Assembly: GCA_964395065.1 (NCBI GenBank)
Contig: CAYNAM010000003.1
Coordinates: 1 to 48,669, forward strand
Direction: 5' to 3'
Length of the DNA stretch: 48,669 nt
Source: Entomomonas sp964395065
GTDB taxonomy: Bacteria > Pseudomonadota > Gammaproteobacteria > Pseudomonadales > Pseudomonadaceae
Below the pieces are notes generated by a model. The model did no database searches and was not told the origin of the DNA. It saw only the letters and a list, made by a program, of their open reading frames with translations. Positions within the stretch are counted from its first letter, which is position 1. Each line of letters opens with the position of its first letter. The position numbers and the translations under genes were made by a program. Shown here one piece after another: positions 27,183 through 35,442 of this stretch.

Positions 27183-28056
27183 TAGCTCAACTTTAATACG
27201 ACAGTATTTGCCATTTATTAAAAAAACGCCGGCGACTAGGGTTGCAAAACTTGCAACGACAGCCTTGCTCAAAGAGGTCGATCTAACACCCAAACCAGGA
27301 CTGGTTGATCGTAATAACTCAGGAGCACATCATGACATGGACTTTCAGACATTTATTGTAAGTATTCAAGCAATTAGCAAGTGGTTTGACAATTTTTATT
27401 ATTGTGGTTATTTGCATAAAGAATTAGAGGGGGATGCATTGTTAAATGCTATTCGCCCTGTGGGTATTGCTTGTGAGAAAGCGATGTTTGAAGCAACACG
27501 AGGTGTGAATACACATAAAGGAGCTATCTTTTCTTTGGGATTGATTTGTGCCGTAGTTGGCCATTTAGAGGCTAGACAAGAACGAATTAATTATATTGCC
27601 ATTTGCGATAGAGTGGCTACTATCTGTCAAAATATACTTGATGAGCTAGTGACAAATAACAAACAAAAAACAGCAGGAGAGCGACTGTATAAATTGTACG
27701 GCTTTACAGGAGCTAGAGGAGAGGCAGTAGCAGGATTTCAGACAGTTACGCAATACAGTTTGCCCGTGTATCTTGAGTTCTTAAGGCAGGGCCACACAGA
27801 GCAAACAGCATTATTGCAGGCGTTGATGGTATTGATGGCTCATAATAATGACACAAATGTTATTGCTAGAGGAGGACTTGAAGGGCTGGCATTTGTACAA
27901 GAAACAGCAAAAAATCTACTAAAACAATATGGCTTATTTTTGCCAGAGAGTTTATCACCTCTTTTCTTGTTTGATCAGCAACTTATAGATAAGCATTTAA
28001 GCCCTGGAGGGAGTGCGGACTTATTGTCTATCACTTGGCTTTTAGCTCAGTATTAG
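27157..28056 (+). CDS. citG: Triphosphoribosyl-dephospho-CoA synthase
   Basis: 299 aa. It makes the prosthetic group precursor from ATP and dephospho-CoA. Recognisable motifs are LLKEVDLTPKPGLVDRNNSG, GVNTHKGAIFSLGLICAV and YGFTGARGEAVAGFQTV, with the closing LSPGGSADLLSITWLL. Its start overlaps citX by 26 bp. It is the last gene of the citC-G operon; the intergenic hairpin at 28102-28128 may mark the end. Confidence 0.94.
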   Translation: MLFSVALNDSSTLIRQYLPFIKKTPATRVAKLATTALLKEVDLTPKPGLVDRNNSGAHHDMDFQTFIVSIQAISKWFDNFYYCGYLHKELEGDALLNAIRPVGIACEKAMFEATRGVNTHKGAIFSLGLICAVVGHLEARQERINYIAICDRVATICQNILDELVTNNKQKTAGERLYKLYGFTGARGEAVAGFQTVTQYSLPVYLEFLRQGHTEQTALLQALMVLMAHNNDTNVIARGGLEGLAFVQETAKNLLKQYGLFLPESLSPLFLFDQQLIDKHLSPGGSADLLSITWLLAQY

Positions 28057-28101
28057 ATTAAGAGCTGATGGGGGTTTGTTTATAAAATTGGCAAACACCT
28101 A

Positions 28102-28128
28102 AGCCTATGCTGTTTGCAGCAATAGGCT
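28102..28128. other. Hairpin between convergent citG and bamE
   Basis: AGCCTATGCTG (28102-28112) pairs with CAGC (28117-28120) and ATAGGCT (28122-28128), with one bulged A. A competing stem can form between GCAAACA just before it and TGTTTGC inside it. No T-run follows on either strand, so a terminator role is possible but not well supported. The position between convergent genes fits a transcript end. Confidence 0.4.
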
Positions 28129-28160
28129 CGTATGATTAGCACATTTATGCATTTATGTGG

Positions 28161-28640
28161 TCAGTGGATATTGATCTGTGGTATATCTACACTTTTTACG
28201 TTATCAACTTCATCTCTGATTTGATTTTCTAAAGAATCATCAGTATTTTCTGGTGTATTATCTCTAGGTGCTTGTTCAGTGCTTCCTTGAATTTCTTCCT
28301 CACGAGTTTTTCCGGGCTCGAAATCTCCAGATAAACTGACTAGCTGATTATTTTCATTAAAGAATAAAGTAATGTTTTCTTGGCGCATAGTTCCGCCACC
28401 TGGTTGAATACTATAAATATAATCCCAACGATTTGCATGAAATGGATCAAGGATTAAGGGAGTACCCATTAAATAATTGACTTGTGCACGGCTCATTCCA
28501 GGTCTTAATTGGTTGACCATGTCTTGAGTAATAATATTACCCTGTTGAATATCAATTTTATAAACACTAGGAAAACATCCCGATAGTGTTAATAGGCTTA
28601 TAAAGAAACCGCCTACTAGGATAAATTTTGATTTTTGCAT
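28161..28640 (-). CDS. bamE: Outer membrane assembly lipoprotein BamE (OmlA)
   Basis: 159-aa lipoprotein of the BAM complex that inserts outer-membrane barrels. The signal peptide ends in a lipobox LSGC (Cys about residue 22). The SmpA/OmlA domain follows (LRPGMSRAQVNYLMGTPLI, NRWDYIYSI). The C-terminal tail (about residues 110-159) is acidic, polar and probably flexible. I start at ATG 28640 rather than a TTG two codons upstream. Divergent from fur, an arrangement known from Pseudomonas (omlA-fur). Confidence 0.9.
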   Translation of the reverse strand: MQKSKFILVGGFFISLLTLSGCFPSVYKIDIQQGNIITQDMVNQLRPGMSRAQVNYLMGTPLILDPFHANRWDYIYSIQPGGGTMRQENITLFFNENNQLVSLSGDFEPGKTREEEIQGSTEQAPRDNTPENTDDSLENQIRDEVDNVKSVDIPQINIH

Positions 28641-28733
28641 TAGCAACGGACTTCCACTATATTATAGTATCTAATTAAAAATAGTATGATACCTTTATTA
28701 TAGTCTATTGCGAAGAGTAAAGTGAGAAAACAT

Positions 28734-29141
28734 ATGGTAGAAAATAGTGAATTAAGAAAGGCTGGCTTGAAAGTTACATTGCCAAGGGTCAAAATTCTTC
28801 AACTTTTAGATGCTGCTGAGAGCCGCCATATGAGTGCTGAAGATGTTTATAAGTCATTAATGGAGTCGGGTGAAGACGTTGGTTTAGCAACAGTGTATCG
28901 TGTTTTAACTCAATTTGAGTCGGCGGGCTTGGTGGTCCGTCATAATTTTGATGGTGGACATGCTGTATTTGAGTTAGGTGATGGTGATCATCATGATCAT
29001 ATGGTTTGTGTAGATACGGGTGAAGTTATCGAGTTTGTTGACAAAGAAATTGAGGATTTACAGCACGCCATAGCTGAGCGTCATGGTTTTAAATTGGTAG
29101 ATCATAATCTTGTGCTGTATGTTAAAAAGAAAGAAAAATAA
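28734..29141 (+). CDS. fur: Ferric uptake regulator Fur
   Basis: 135-aa iron-responsive repressor. I use the ATG at 28734 (MVENSELRKAGLKVTLPR), the conserved Fur start; an upstream GTG four codons earlier is better read as part of the ribosome site GTGAG. The DNA-binding domain (residues 1-80) includes VGLATVYRVLTQFE. The metal site region is DGDHHDHMVCVDTGEV, with one Cys where E. coli Fur has CxxC, as in Pseudomonas Fur. It likely controls the receptor promoter at 6.7 kb. Confidence 0.96.
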   Translation: MVENSELRKAGLKVTLPRVKILQLLDAAESRHMSAEDVYKSLMESGEDVGLATVYRVLTQFESAGLVVRHNFDGGHAVFELGDGDHHDHMVCVDTGEVIEFVDKEIEDLQHAIAERHGFKLVDHNLVLYVKKKEK

Positions 29142-29326
29142 AAAATAGTGTTTGATTGGTGATTAAAAAAGGATGTGAAGTTGGTCTCTTTTATAATCAC
29201 TGAGATAGATATGCCAGAGAATATTTAGCGTAATTTTGACTTATACTAATGACTTTAAGAAAAAAAATGCTTTTTAGTTTGTAACCATATATATTAATGG
29301 GATTATAAACGCAATAAGGGGCTTAT

Positions 29327-31804
29327 ATGAAAAGTAATAAGGTACTTTGTCAAATTCCGTGGCTAATTCTTGCCATTGTGGGGGCATGTTGTCTTGGTGT
29401 CGTGGCATTGAGAAGAGGGGAGGCTATTAGTGCATTATGGATTATAGTCGCAGCTATTTCAGTTTATTTGATTGCTTATCGTTATTATAGTCTTTATATT
29501 GCAAAATATGTTATGCAGCTGGATCCTTCAAGGGCTACGCCAGCTGTTGTCAATAACGATGGTTTAAATTATGTGCCTACAAATCGTTATGTGTTGTTTG
29601 GACATCATTTTGCAGCTATTGCAGGTGCTGGCCCTTTAGTCGGCCCTGTGCTAGCAGCTCAAATGGGCTATCTTCCTGGTGTATTATGGATTTTGGCAGG
29701 GGTTGTCTTAGCGGGTGCTGTGCAAGACTTTATTGTTCTATTTTTATCCGCAAGACGTAATGGTAGCTCGCTAGGTGAAATGATTAAAGAAGAAATGGGG
29801 CCTGTGGCTGGAACCATTGGCTTGTTTGGTTGCTTCCTAATCATGATTATCATTCTAGGTGTTTTATCATTAATTGTTGTTAAAGCACTGGCTGATAGTC
29901 CTTGGGGTGTGTTTACCGTTTTCTCAACTGTACCGATAGCCCTTTTTATGGGTGTTTATATGCGCTTTCTTCGTCCAGGTAAAGTTGGAGAGGTTGCGGT
30001 TATTGGGATAGTCTTATTAGTGTTAGCTATTTGGTTTGGTGGTGTTATTGCTCATGACCCTGAATTAGCACATTATCTGACTTTCAAAGATACAACGCTT
30101 ACCTTTATTCTGATTGGTTATGCGTTTGTTTCAGCGATGTTACCTGTTTGGGTAATCTTGGCTCCACGTGATTATTTAGCAACTTTCTTGAAGATTGGTG
30201 TAATTGTAGGGTTGGCGATTGGTATTGTTATTTTACGACCTGATTTAAAAATGCCTGCAATGACTGATTATATTAGTGGCGGCGGCCCTGTGTGGGGTGG
30301 TGCTGTATTCCCATTCTTATTTATTACCATTGCATGTGGTGCAGTTTCAGGATTCCATGCTTTAATTTCTTCAGGCACAACACCTAAACTATTAGCAAAT
30401 GAGACCGATGCGCGTTTTATTGGTTATGGTGCGATGTTGATGGAGTCTTTCGTTGCAATCATGGCGCTTATTGCAGCCTGTATTATTGATCCTGGCTTAT
30501 ATTTTGTAATGAATACGCCTCCTGCGACACTAGGTTTTTCAATGCCAGATCTTCATAACTTAGGTTCTGTTGATGGGCAAATGATTTTGGCCTCTTTACA
30601 TGATGTAACCATTCAAGCTGCTGAAAAGGTGAGTTCATGGGGGTTTGTGATTACACCTAATGAAATATTGCAAACGGCTAAAGATATCGGAGAACCTTCT
30701 GTTCTTAACCGTGCAGGTGGTGCACCTACCTTAGCGGTTGGTATTGCACACGTGTTCCATAAGATTATTCCATTTACTGATATGGGATTCTGGTATCACT
30801 TTGCTATCTTGTTTGAGGCATTATTTATCTTAACAGCGTTAGATGCAGGAACTCGTTCTGGGCGTTTCATGCTACAAGATTTATTAGGTAACTTTGTTCC
30901 TGTATTGAAAAAGACTGACTCCATTTGGGCGAGTCTAATTGGCACAGCTGGCTGTGTTGGTTTATGGGGTTATTTACTTTACCAAGGTGTTGTTGATCCA
31001 TTGGGTGGGGTGAAGAGTCTATGGCCTTTATTTGGTATCTCGAATCAAATGTTGGCAGCTGTTGCACTTGTGTTAGGTACTGTTGTTCTGATTAAAATGA
31101 AGCGTGCGAAATACACATGGGTAACAATTATACCTGCGGTTTGGTTATTAATTATTACCACATGGGCAAACTTTATTAATATACCTGGCTTTATTAATAC
31201 AGCAAAGAGCCAACAAAAAGATGCTGTTAGATTTGAGCAAAATATTGGTGATATTAGAACAGCTCTTCAATCAGCTCAAAGTAATGGTGGCGAAACCATT
31301 TCTATTAGTACTACATTAGCCCCTTATACCAGCGCAAAAACTTTAGCTGTTTCTCTAGCTGAAGCTGAGCAAGTGATTACGGTATTAAAAAATAAACTAG
31401 CGGGTAGAGACTATGTTGTTATCAATAATATGGTAGCACATAAAGAAGATGTTCAAAGCTTAGCCGCTTTAGTATCTAGTGCTGTTGCTTCTGATAAGTC
31501 TGTTGTAAATATTGATAAACGTTTTGTTCCATTAATTAGTGACCCACAAATAACGGTACCAGTTGCTGATGGTGACTTGGTAATTAAATCACTAGAAAAT
31601 AAAATACAAGATGCAGGCCATATTGTACGTAACAACTATACAAATCTTGTATTAACTATTTTATTCTTATTAGTGGTTTATAGTTTATTATTGTATGGTA
31701 TCGTTACAGGTATAAAAGGTTTTATGAATCCTAATCGTTCTGATAAGGAAACAGCCTATGTACCTGTTCCCGAAGGTGGTGTGAAAGTATCAACATCACA
31801 CTAG
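29327..31804 (+). CDS. btsT: BtsT/CstA-family pyruvate (peptide) transporter with enlarged loop
   Basis: 825 aa, compared with about 700-716 in E. coli CstA and BtsT. Many membrane segments are visible, along with the family blocks PTNRYVLFGHHFAAIAGAGP, SGFHALISSGTTPKLL and LDAGTRSGRFMLQDLLG. The family carries pyruvate with protons. The excess length lies between the last two membrane segments (about residues 620-767), where E. coli proteins have a short loop; the basic KMKRAKY before it places this loop in the periplasm. It contains a 40-residue duplicated unit (see the repeat entry). The btsT-yjiX-yjiA order follows, as in E. coli. A weak CRP-like TGTGA(N6)TCTCT lies upstream at 29174. Confidence 0.9.
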   Translation: MKSNKVLCQIPWLILAIVGACCLGVVALRRGEAISALWIIVAAISVYLIAYRYYSLYIAKYVMQLDPSRATPAVVNNDGLNYVPTNRYVLFGHHFAAIAGAGPLVGPVLAAQMGYLPGVLWILAGVVLAGAVQDFIVLFLSARRNGSSLGEMIKEEMGPVAGTIGLFGCFLIMIIILGVLSLIVVKALADSPWGVFTVFSTVPIALFMGVYMRFLRPGKVGEVAVIGIVLLVLAIWFGGVIAHDPELAHYLTFKDTTLTFILIGYAFVSAMLPVWVILAPRDYLATFLKIGVIVGLAIGIVILRPDLKMPAMTDYISGGGPVWGGAVFPFLFITIACGAVSGFHALISSGTTPKLLANETDARFIGYGAMLMESFVAIMALIAACIIDPGLYFVMNTPPATLGFSMPDLHNLGSVDGQMILASLHDVTIQAAEKVSSWGFVITPNEILQTAKDIGEPSVLNRAGGAPTLAVGIAHVFHKIIPFTDMGFWYHFAILFEALFILTALDAGTRSGRFMLQDLLGNFVPVLKKTDSIWASLIGTAGCVGLWGYLLYQGVVDPLGGVKSLWPLFGISNQMLAAVALVLGTVVLIKMKRAKYTWVTIIPAVWLLIITTWANFINIPGFINTAKSQQKDAVRFEQNIGDIRTALQSAQSNGGETISISTTLAPYTSAKTLAVSLAEAEQVITVLKNKLAGRDYVVINNMVAHKEDVQSLAALVSSAVASDKSVVNIDKRFVPLISDPQITVPVADGDLVIKSLENKIQDAGHIVRNNYTNLVLTILFLLVVYSLLLYGIVTGIKGFMNPNRSDKETAYVPVPEGGVKVSTSH
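31316..31642 (+). repeat. Coding tandem duplication in the BtsT periplasmic loop
   Basis: Residues 664-703 (31316-31435) and 733-772 (31523-31642) align without gaps over 40 positions. About 12 are identical, with several conservative changes. Shared pattern: P-x2-S-x5-V-x2-A-x4-VI-x2-L-x-N-K-[LI]-x5-V-x-N-N. The period is 69 residues. The DNA copies have diverged, so the duplication is old and is maintained at protein level. Confidence 0.6.
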
Positions 31805-31815
31805 TTGATGTATTC

Positions 31816-31842
31816 TAAGCACCTCATGTTATGGGGTGCTTA
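31816..31842 (+). other. Strong hairpin between btsT and yjiX
   Basis: TAAGCACCTCAT (31816-31827) and ATGGGGTGCTTA (31831-31842) form a 12-bp stem with one G-U pair and a three-base loop. No T-run follows. The yjiX ribosome site GGAG (31844-31847) begins two bases after it. It could protect the btsT message from decay, act as a processing site, or modulate yjiX translation. Confidence 0.6.
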
Positions 31843-31854
31843 TGGAGAAATAAA

Positions 31855-32058
31855 ATGTTTGGAAATTTAGGTAAAGCCAGTAAATACCTTGGCCAAGCTG
31901 CACGTATGATGATTGGTATTCCTGATTATGATAACTATGTAGCTCATATGAAAAAAAATCATCCAGACAAACCTGTTATGACGTATGAGGAGTTTTTTAA
32001 AGAGCGTCAGGAAGCGCGCTATGGTGGTAAAGGTAAAGGTGGTTTTCGTTGTTGTTAA
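31855..32058 (+). CDS. yjiX: YbdD/YjiX family small protein
   Basis: 67 aa, nearly the length and sequence of E. coli YbdD/YjiX: LGQAARMMIGIPDYDNYVAH, MTYEEFFKERQEARYGGKG and a Cys-Cys C-terminus. Start at ATG 31855, with GGAG seven bases upstream; an in-frame start 24 bp earlier lies within the hairpin. Always found beside CstA/BtsT-type transporters; its molecular role is not established. Probably a partner or regulator of the transporter. Confidence 0.92.
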   Translation: MFGNLGKASKYLGQAARMMIGIPDYDNYVAHMKKNHPDKPVMTYEEFFKERQEARYGGKGKGGFRCC

Positions 32059-32079
32059 TTAAATAATATAAGGTTATGT

Positions 32080-33036
32080 ATGGCTATTCCTGCAACAATA
32101 TTAACTGGTTTCTTAGGTTCTGGAAAAACGACACTTTTACAGCATATTCTTAAAGAACAGCATGGCTACAAAATTGCTGTTATTGAGAATGAGTTTGGAG
32201 AGGTTGCTGTTGATACTTCACTGTTAGGTGATAGAGCCACTAATATTACAACCTTAAGTAATGGTTGTATTTGTTGTAGCAGTCAGAATGAGTTGTCAGA
32301 TGCCTTGTATGATTTGTTGGATTCCATAGATGATGGACGCCTTTCTTTTGATTATTTAATTATAGAATGCACGGGAATGGCTGATCCTGGTCCAATTATT
32401 CAAACATTCTTTTCGTCAGAAGTATTGTCTGAACGTTATTTGCTAGATGGTGTGATTACTTTAGTTGATGCTGTACATGCTATGCAACAACTTGATCAGT
32501 TTGCAATTGCTCAGGCTCAAGTTGGATATGCTGATCGTATTTTGATTACAAAAACTGATATTAATTCAAATACGCAAGCGTTAGAGCAACGGCTTAAGCA
32601 AATTAATATTAGAGCACCTCAGTATAAGGTTGTTCAAGGACAAATAGATTTAAGTTTATTGTTTAATATCGAAGGATTTATTTTAAATGATCAGTTGTCA
32701 AAAAATACTTTAATTTTTAATCCAGTAGCACCCGCCCAGCAAACAATGGCCATTCAATCATTTGTGATTAGACTAACGAAACCGTTAGAGTTATCTAAAA
32801 TATCTGAGTTTATGGATGAGCTTTTAATCACTTATGGTGATCAAATTTTACGTTATAAAGGTCTGTTGGCTATTAAAGATGATGACCGTCGGCTTCTATT
32901 CCAAGGTGTGCAAAAATTATACAGTGCAGATTGGGATAAAGAGTGGCAGGCAGATGAAAAGAGAGAGAGTCTACTTGTTTTTATTGGGCTAAATTTACCC
33001 GAAGAAGAAATTAGGCAAGGGTTTGATAGTTTATAA
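32080..33036 (+). CDS. yjiA: COG0523/CobW-type GTPase YjiA (metal-binding)
   Basis: 318 aa, same length as E. coli YjiA and very similar throughout. Walker A GFLGSGKTT is at residues 10-18, the metal-binding CxCC is Cys63-Cys65-Cys66 (NGCICCS), and the switch motif ECTGMADPGPIIQTFF and the GTP-base motif TKTD are present. The C-terminal CobW domain ends with FIGLNLPEEEIRQGF. E. coli YjiA binds zinc and other metals, and its gene follows btsT and yjiX, as here. The in vivo client is unknown. Confidence 0.93.
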   Translation: MAIPATILTGFLGSGKTTLLQHILKEQHGYKIAVIENEFGEVAVDTSLLGDRATNITTLSNGCICCSSQNELSDALYDLLDSIDDGRLSFDYLIIECTGMADPGPIIQTFFSSEVLSERYLLDGVITLVDAVHAMQQLDQFAIAQAQVGYADRILITKTDINSNTQALEQRLKQINIRAPQYKVVQGQIDLSLLFNIEGFILNDQLSKNTLIFNPVAPAQQTMAIQSFVIRLTKPLELSKISEFMDELLITYGDQILRYKGLLAIKDDDRRLLFQGVQKLYSADWDKEWQADEKRESLLVFIGLNLPEEEIRQGFDSL

Positions 33037-33046
33037 AAGGCTTGAT

Positions 33047-33445
33047 ATGCGTATTCGAACTATTCTCATTACTTTGGCCTCTGTATTTTTTGTAGGTTGT
33101 ATGAATAAGCAAGCAGTACCAGAACCTTTAGTTATTAATAGTAAAACAGCGTGCCACTCGATTAATCTCAAACTTAATCAGCGGCTAGTAGTTCAGCTTA
33201 AAGCTAATCCAACAACGGGTTATCAATGGGTATTAACAGAGCATCCCAGTTTTTTGAAAATTATTCATGAAAATGTTTATCAACCAGATGACTATCCAAA
33301 AGGTATGGTGGGAGTGGGTGGACAAACAGAATGGTCTTTTCAGGCTCAAGCAAAGGGGAATGCAACATTAGTCTTGATTTATCAACAGCCTTGGGAAAAA
33401 GAGCAAGTTGCTAAAACGTTCAAATGTATCATAAACGTAGACTAA
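33047..33445 (+). CDS. Chagasin-like (I42) protease inhibitor lipoprotein
   Basis: 132 aa starting at ATG 33047, with AAAGG about six bases upstream; an earlier in-frame start would bury the signal peptide. The signal ends at FFVGC, a slightly atypical lipobox (Cys about residue 18). The three inhibitor loops of the I42 family are present: NPTTGYQW, GVGGQTEW and, with Gln in place of the usual Arg, QQPWE. Chagasins block papain-type cysteine proteases, and bacterial targets are mostly unknown. It starts 10 bp after yjiA on the same strand, so it may be cotranscribed. Confidence 0.82.
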   Translation: MRIRTILITLASVFFVGCMNKQAVPEPLVINSKTACHSINLKLNQRLVVQLKANPTTGYQWVLTEHPSFLKIIHENVYQPDDYPKGMVGVGGQTEWSFQAQAKGNATLVLIYQQPWEKEQVAKTFKCIINVD

Positions 33446-33453
33446 AAAAATAA

Positions 33454-33852
33454 TTACATTTCTAAAAAACTATTGTTACCCTTGAGGTATTGCTCAATGG
33501 CTTTAGCGGGTGATGTAGAAGAAATATTTCCTACTTGTACATAGTTTCGTTTAAGAAGACTTTTTTCTCTTAGTCTATTGCCGAAAATACCTAATATTAT
33601 TCGCAGTGGCGTTCCGATGATAAAGCTAATATTATTCATAATATGAATGATTTGCTCATCAGGTAAGCCTTGTAAGCTAGGTGTTAATAAAATAACGATA
33701 ATAAACGTTATGGCAAAAATAATGGCTGCCACACCCCATAGTTGTTTTATAAGTGCCCATAAAATATCAAAGAAGAAAGCAGGCCAAGACCAGCCCTGTT
33801 TAACTGCCTCATAGCTGTCTGAAGAGCTTTTAAAGATTTTATAGTCATTCAT
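33454..33852 (-). CDS. DUF2628 membrane protein
   Basis: 132 aa. The domain is recognisable from the N-terminal VKQGWSWPAFFFDILWALIK, a hallmark of DUF2628. Two hydrophobic segments follow (about residues 38-58 and 72-92), then a polar C-terminus (SSTSPAKAIEQYLKGNN). It is convergent with the I42 gene, with only eight bases between them. Function unknown. Confidence 0.75.
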   Translation of the reverse strand: MNDYKIFKSSSDSYEAVKQGWSWPAFFFDILWALIKQLWGVAAIIFAITFIIVILLTPSLQGLPDEQIIHIMNNISFIIGTPLRIILGIFGNRLREKSLLKRNYVQVGNISSTSPAKAIEQYLKGNNSFLEM

Positions 33853-33880
33853 ATGGTTTTGTCTAAGCAGTTTATTTGCA

Positions 33881-33910
33881 GTAATGGATTAACAACGGTT
33901 AACCCACTAC
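33881..33910 (-). terminator. Probable terminator hairpin after lysS
   Basis: On the minus strand a continuous 13-bp stem (33910-33898 with 33893-33881) forms around a four-base loop, counting two G-U pairs. Those pairs would be mismatches in the plus-strand RNA, so it serves the minus-strand transcript. The following T-run is poor, so the terminator call is tentative. It lies ten bases past the lysS stop. Confidence 0.5.
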
Positions 33911-33919
33911 AATTATTTA

Positions 33920-35416
33920 TTATTTATCCAGCGGACGCATGTGAGGGAATAAAATTACATCACGAATAGAGGGTGAGTCGGTTAGTAGCATCACCAGTCT
34001 ATCAATCCCAATGCCTTCTCCTGTTGTTGGTGGCATCCCATATTCTAGTGCATTGATGAAATCAGCGTCATAATGCATGGCCTCATCATCGCCTGCATCC
34101 TTTTCTTTCACTTGTTGCATGAAGCGTTCAGCTTGATCTTCTGCATCATTAAGCTCTGAATAAGCATTGGCGATTTCACGTCCACCGATAAATAATTCAA
34201 AACGGTCAGTAACACTAGGGTCCTCATCATTGCGACGCGCTAATGGCGATACCTCGAATGGGTAGCGTGTGATGAAGGTAGGCTGTTCTAGTTTATGTTC
34301 TACTAGCTCTTCAAAAATCATGGTTTGTAGCTTGCCCAACCCTTCATAACCTTTTACATCAGCACCAGCTTTTTTCGCAATAGCTTGTGCTTTTTCAACA
34401 GAACGTAAGTCTTCAGCCGTGATTTCAGGATTGTATTTTAAGATTGAGTCAACAACAGAAAGACGTGCGAACGGTTCACCAAAATGGAACACTTTACCTT
34501 GGTAAGGAACGTCGGTTGTACCTAAAACAGCTAAAGCAAGTTCACGGAATAGCTCTTCTGTTAGATCCATATTATCTTCATAGTCTGCATAAGCCTGATA
34601 CCATTCAATCATTGTGAACTCAGGATTATGGCGAGTAGAAACGCCTTCATTTCGGAAGTTACGATTCACTTCGAAGACTTTTTCAAAACCACCCACGACT
34701 AAACGTTTTAGATAAAGCTCAGGTGCTATACGCAAGAACATATCCATATCTAATGCATTATGATGGGTTTGGAAAGGCTTAGCAGATGCTCCACCAGGAA
34801 TGCTGTGTAGCATTGGGGTTTCTACTTCCATAAAGTCGCGTTCAGTTAGAAACTTGCGAATATGATTAATAACTTGTGAGCGTGTTTTGAAGACATGGCG
34901 AACTTCTTCATTAACGATTAAGTCAACATAGCGTTGGCGATAACGCATTTCTGTATCGGTTAAACCATGATGCTTATCAGGTAATGGGCGTAGTGATTTA
35001 GTAAGTAAACGCACATTTTGTAAATGGATAAATAAATCACCTTTGTTAGAGCGTGAAAGATAACCTTCTGCTGCTATGATATCGCCTAAGTCCCATGTCT
35101 TAATGTCAGTTAGGGTTTCTTCAGGTAAATTTTTGCGGTCTACATAAAGTTGAATACGGCTTGTCATGTCTTGAATAACCATGAAAGCCCCGCGGTTTAG
35201 CATTAAACGGCCCGCAATTTTAATTGTTTTTTTATCAGCTTCTAGCGCTTCTTTATCTTTTCCTTCACCAAAGGCTAGTAAGTCTGCAATATAACTATTA
35301 CGGCGAAAGTCATTAGGAAATGCAACGGGTTGCTTTTCACGGATGGCCGCTAGCTTTTCTTTACGTTGAGCAATGAGTTTGTTTTCATCTAGCTGTTGTG
35401 TGTTTTGTTCAGTCAT
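33920..35416 (-). CDS. lysS: Lysyl-tRNA synthetase, class II
   Basis: 498 aa (505 in E. coli LysS). An N-terminal OB-fold anticodon-binding domain (about residues 60-150, IAGRLMLNRGAFMVIQDM) precedes the class II catalytic domain: motif 1 near VETPMLHSIPGGA, motif 2 FRNEGVSTRHNPEFTMIEWY, and motif 3 GEGIGIDRLVMLLTD. It charges tRNA-Lys in the cytoplasm. It lies 26 bp after prfB on the same strand, the common prfB-lysS operon. Confidence 0.97.
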   Translation of the reverse strand: MTEQNTQQLDENKLIAQRKEKLAAIREKQPVAFPNDFRRNSYIADLLAFGEGKDKEALEADKKTIKIAGRLMLNRGAFMVIQDMTSRIQLYVDRKNLPEETLTDIKTWDLGDIIAAEGYLSRSNKGDLFIHLQNVRLLTKSLRPLPDKHHGLTDTEMRYRQRYVDLIVNEEVRHVFKTRSQVINHIRKFLTERDFMEVETPMLHSIPGGASAKPFQTHHNALDMDMFLRIAPELYLKRLVVGGFEKVFEVNRNFRNEGVSTRHNPEFTMIEWYQAYADYEDNMDLTEELFRELALAVLGTTDVPYQGKVFHFGEPFARLSVVDSILKYNPEITAEDLRSVEKAQAIAKKAGADVKGYEGLGKLQTMIFEELVEHKLEQPTFITRYPFEVSPLARRNDEDPSVTDRFELFIGGREIANAYSELNDAEDQAERFMQQVKEKDAGDDEAMHYDADFINALEYGMPPTTGEGIGIDRLVMLLTDSPSIRDVILFPHMRPLDK

Positions 35417-35442
35417 CTTCTTTCTCGTTGATATGCTTAAAA

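Noticed and set aside
29174..29189. CRP-like TGTGA(N6)TCTCT upstream of btsT
   Set aside because: Only one half-site is good. btsT/cstA genes are often CRP-controlled, so it is plausible but not strong enough to list as a site.
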